Positions 15,945-16,168 of a stretch of DNA of 16,168 nt are shown here, in pieces (position 1 is the first letter of the stretch; every line of letters begins with the position of its first letter). The notes under the pieces were generated by a model, which made no database searches, had not been told where the DNA came from, and saw nothing but the letters and a program-made list of their open reading frames with translations. This DNA is from Alphaproteobacteria bacterium (GTDB taxonomy: Bacteria > Pseudomonadota > Alphaproteobacteria > Rickettsiales > 21-14-0-20-44-7): positions 1 through 16,168 of the forward strand of contig JABDBO010000019.1 of NCBI GenBank assembly GCA_013288575.1, in the 5' to 3' direction. The translations under genes and the position numbers were made by a program.

Positions 15945-16168
15945 TTATTGCTGTTGAGTTATCGGCGGATAAAACGGCTCATTATAAACATGGCATTTAC
16001 CCGTTGAAATTGCTTTTATGGATGTAGAATCCAATAAAAAAACAAGTCCCGTATCTTTGTCCCAGCCTCTCAAACGAAAAGTGCTGCCTGCGGATGGGCT
16101 GTCGTCGCTGCCATCATAAACAGCGAATAGTTCTTTTTCTGGTTCATATTTTCGTAAAATCTTAAAAC
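15945..16168 (-). CDS. Unrecognised gene, C-terminal 73 residues only
   Basis: The only open minus-strand frame here runs in from the right window edge and ends at TAA 15945-15947, so the 5' end is missing. The visible 73 residues begin FKILRKYEPEKELFAVYDG and include FRLRGWDKDTGLVFLLD and a lone Cys near the end (GKCHVYNEPFYPP). Alternating hydrophobic residues suggest a small beta-rich protein. I do not recognise the family. It ends 18 bp before the start of effector B and is probably in the same operon. It occupies the same position relative to B as the lipoprotein does to A, so an immunity role is possible. Whether it has a signal peptide cannot be seen. Confidence 0.6.
   Translation of the reverse strand, partial: FKILRKYEPEKELFAVYDGSDDSPSAGSTFRLRGWDKDTGLVFLLDSTSIKAISTGKCHVYNEPFYPPITQQQ

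Overview
The window looks like chromosomal accessory DNA of a Gram-negative bacterium, most likely a proteobacterium. It carries an outer-membrane TolC-family channel, a lipoprotein with a classical lipobox and exported proteins with Sec signal peptides. The alphaproteobacterial flavour of the TolC sequence is only an impression from memory. All genes lie on the minus strand, so transcription runs from high to low coordinates. I see no RNA genes, insertion sequences or CRISPR arrays.

In transcription order the layout is as follows. (1) The 3' end of an unrecognised gene (15945-16168). (2) A 1685-residue secreted multidomain protein, called B here (10869-15926): pesticin/T4-lysozyme-like muramidase domain, LysM-like domain, two different repeat regions, Gly/Asp/Tyr linker and a C-terminal M10-type (matrixin-like) metalloprotease. 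(3) A PAPS-dependent sulfotransferase (10030-10848). (4) An unusual three-part fusion of an aspartyl/asparaginyl beta-hydroxylase-like domain, a phosphoribosyltransferase and a PQQ-type beta-propeller (7770-10010). Genes 1 to 4 are 18-20 bp apart and look like one operon. Next comes a gap of about 195 bp holding a decayed 45-bp piece of solenoid repeat, an 18-bp tandem repeat and a probable promoter. A second cluster follows: (5) a small lipoprotein (6986-7573), (6) a 1383-residue paralogue of B, called A here (2810-6961), with a different N-terminal domain (possible permuted papain-fold thiol hydrolase), a 42-residue-period solenoid, a Gly/Asp linker and the same metalloprotease, (7) an exported alpha/beta hydrolase with a duplicated C-terminal domain (1358-2794), and (8) a TolC-family channel cut by the window edge (1-1247).

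The main interpretation is an inference. The locus may encode a two-member family of giant exported effectors with interchangeable N-terminal enzymes, probable cell-wall hydrolases. Both share a carrier half made of solenoid, flexible linker, metalloprotease and a common C-terminal tail, likely exported by type I secretion through the TolC protein. The small genes directly upstream of each effector are immunity candidates. The sulfotransferase and hydroxylase between the two effectors are candidates for modifying the Asp/Asn- and Tyr-rich repeats. The ABC transporter and membrane-fusion partner needed for type I secretion are not in this window.
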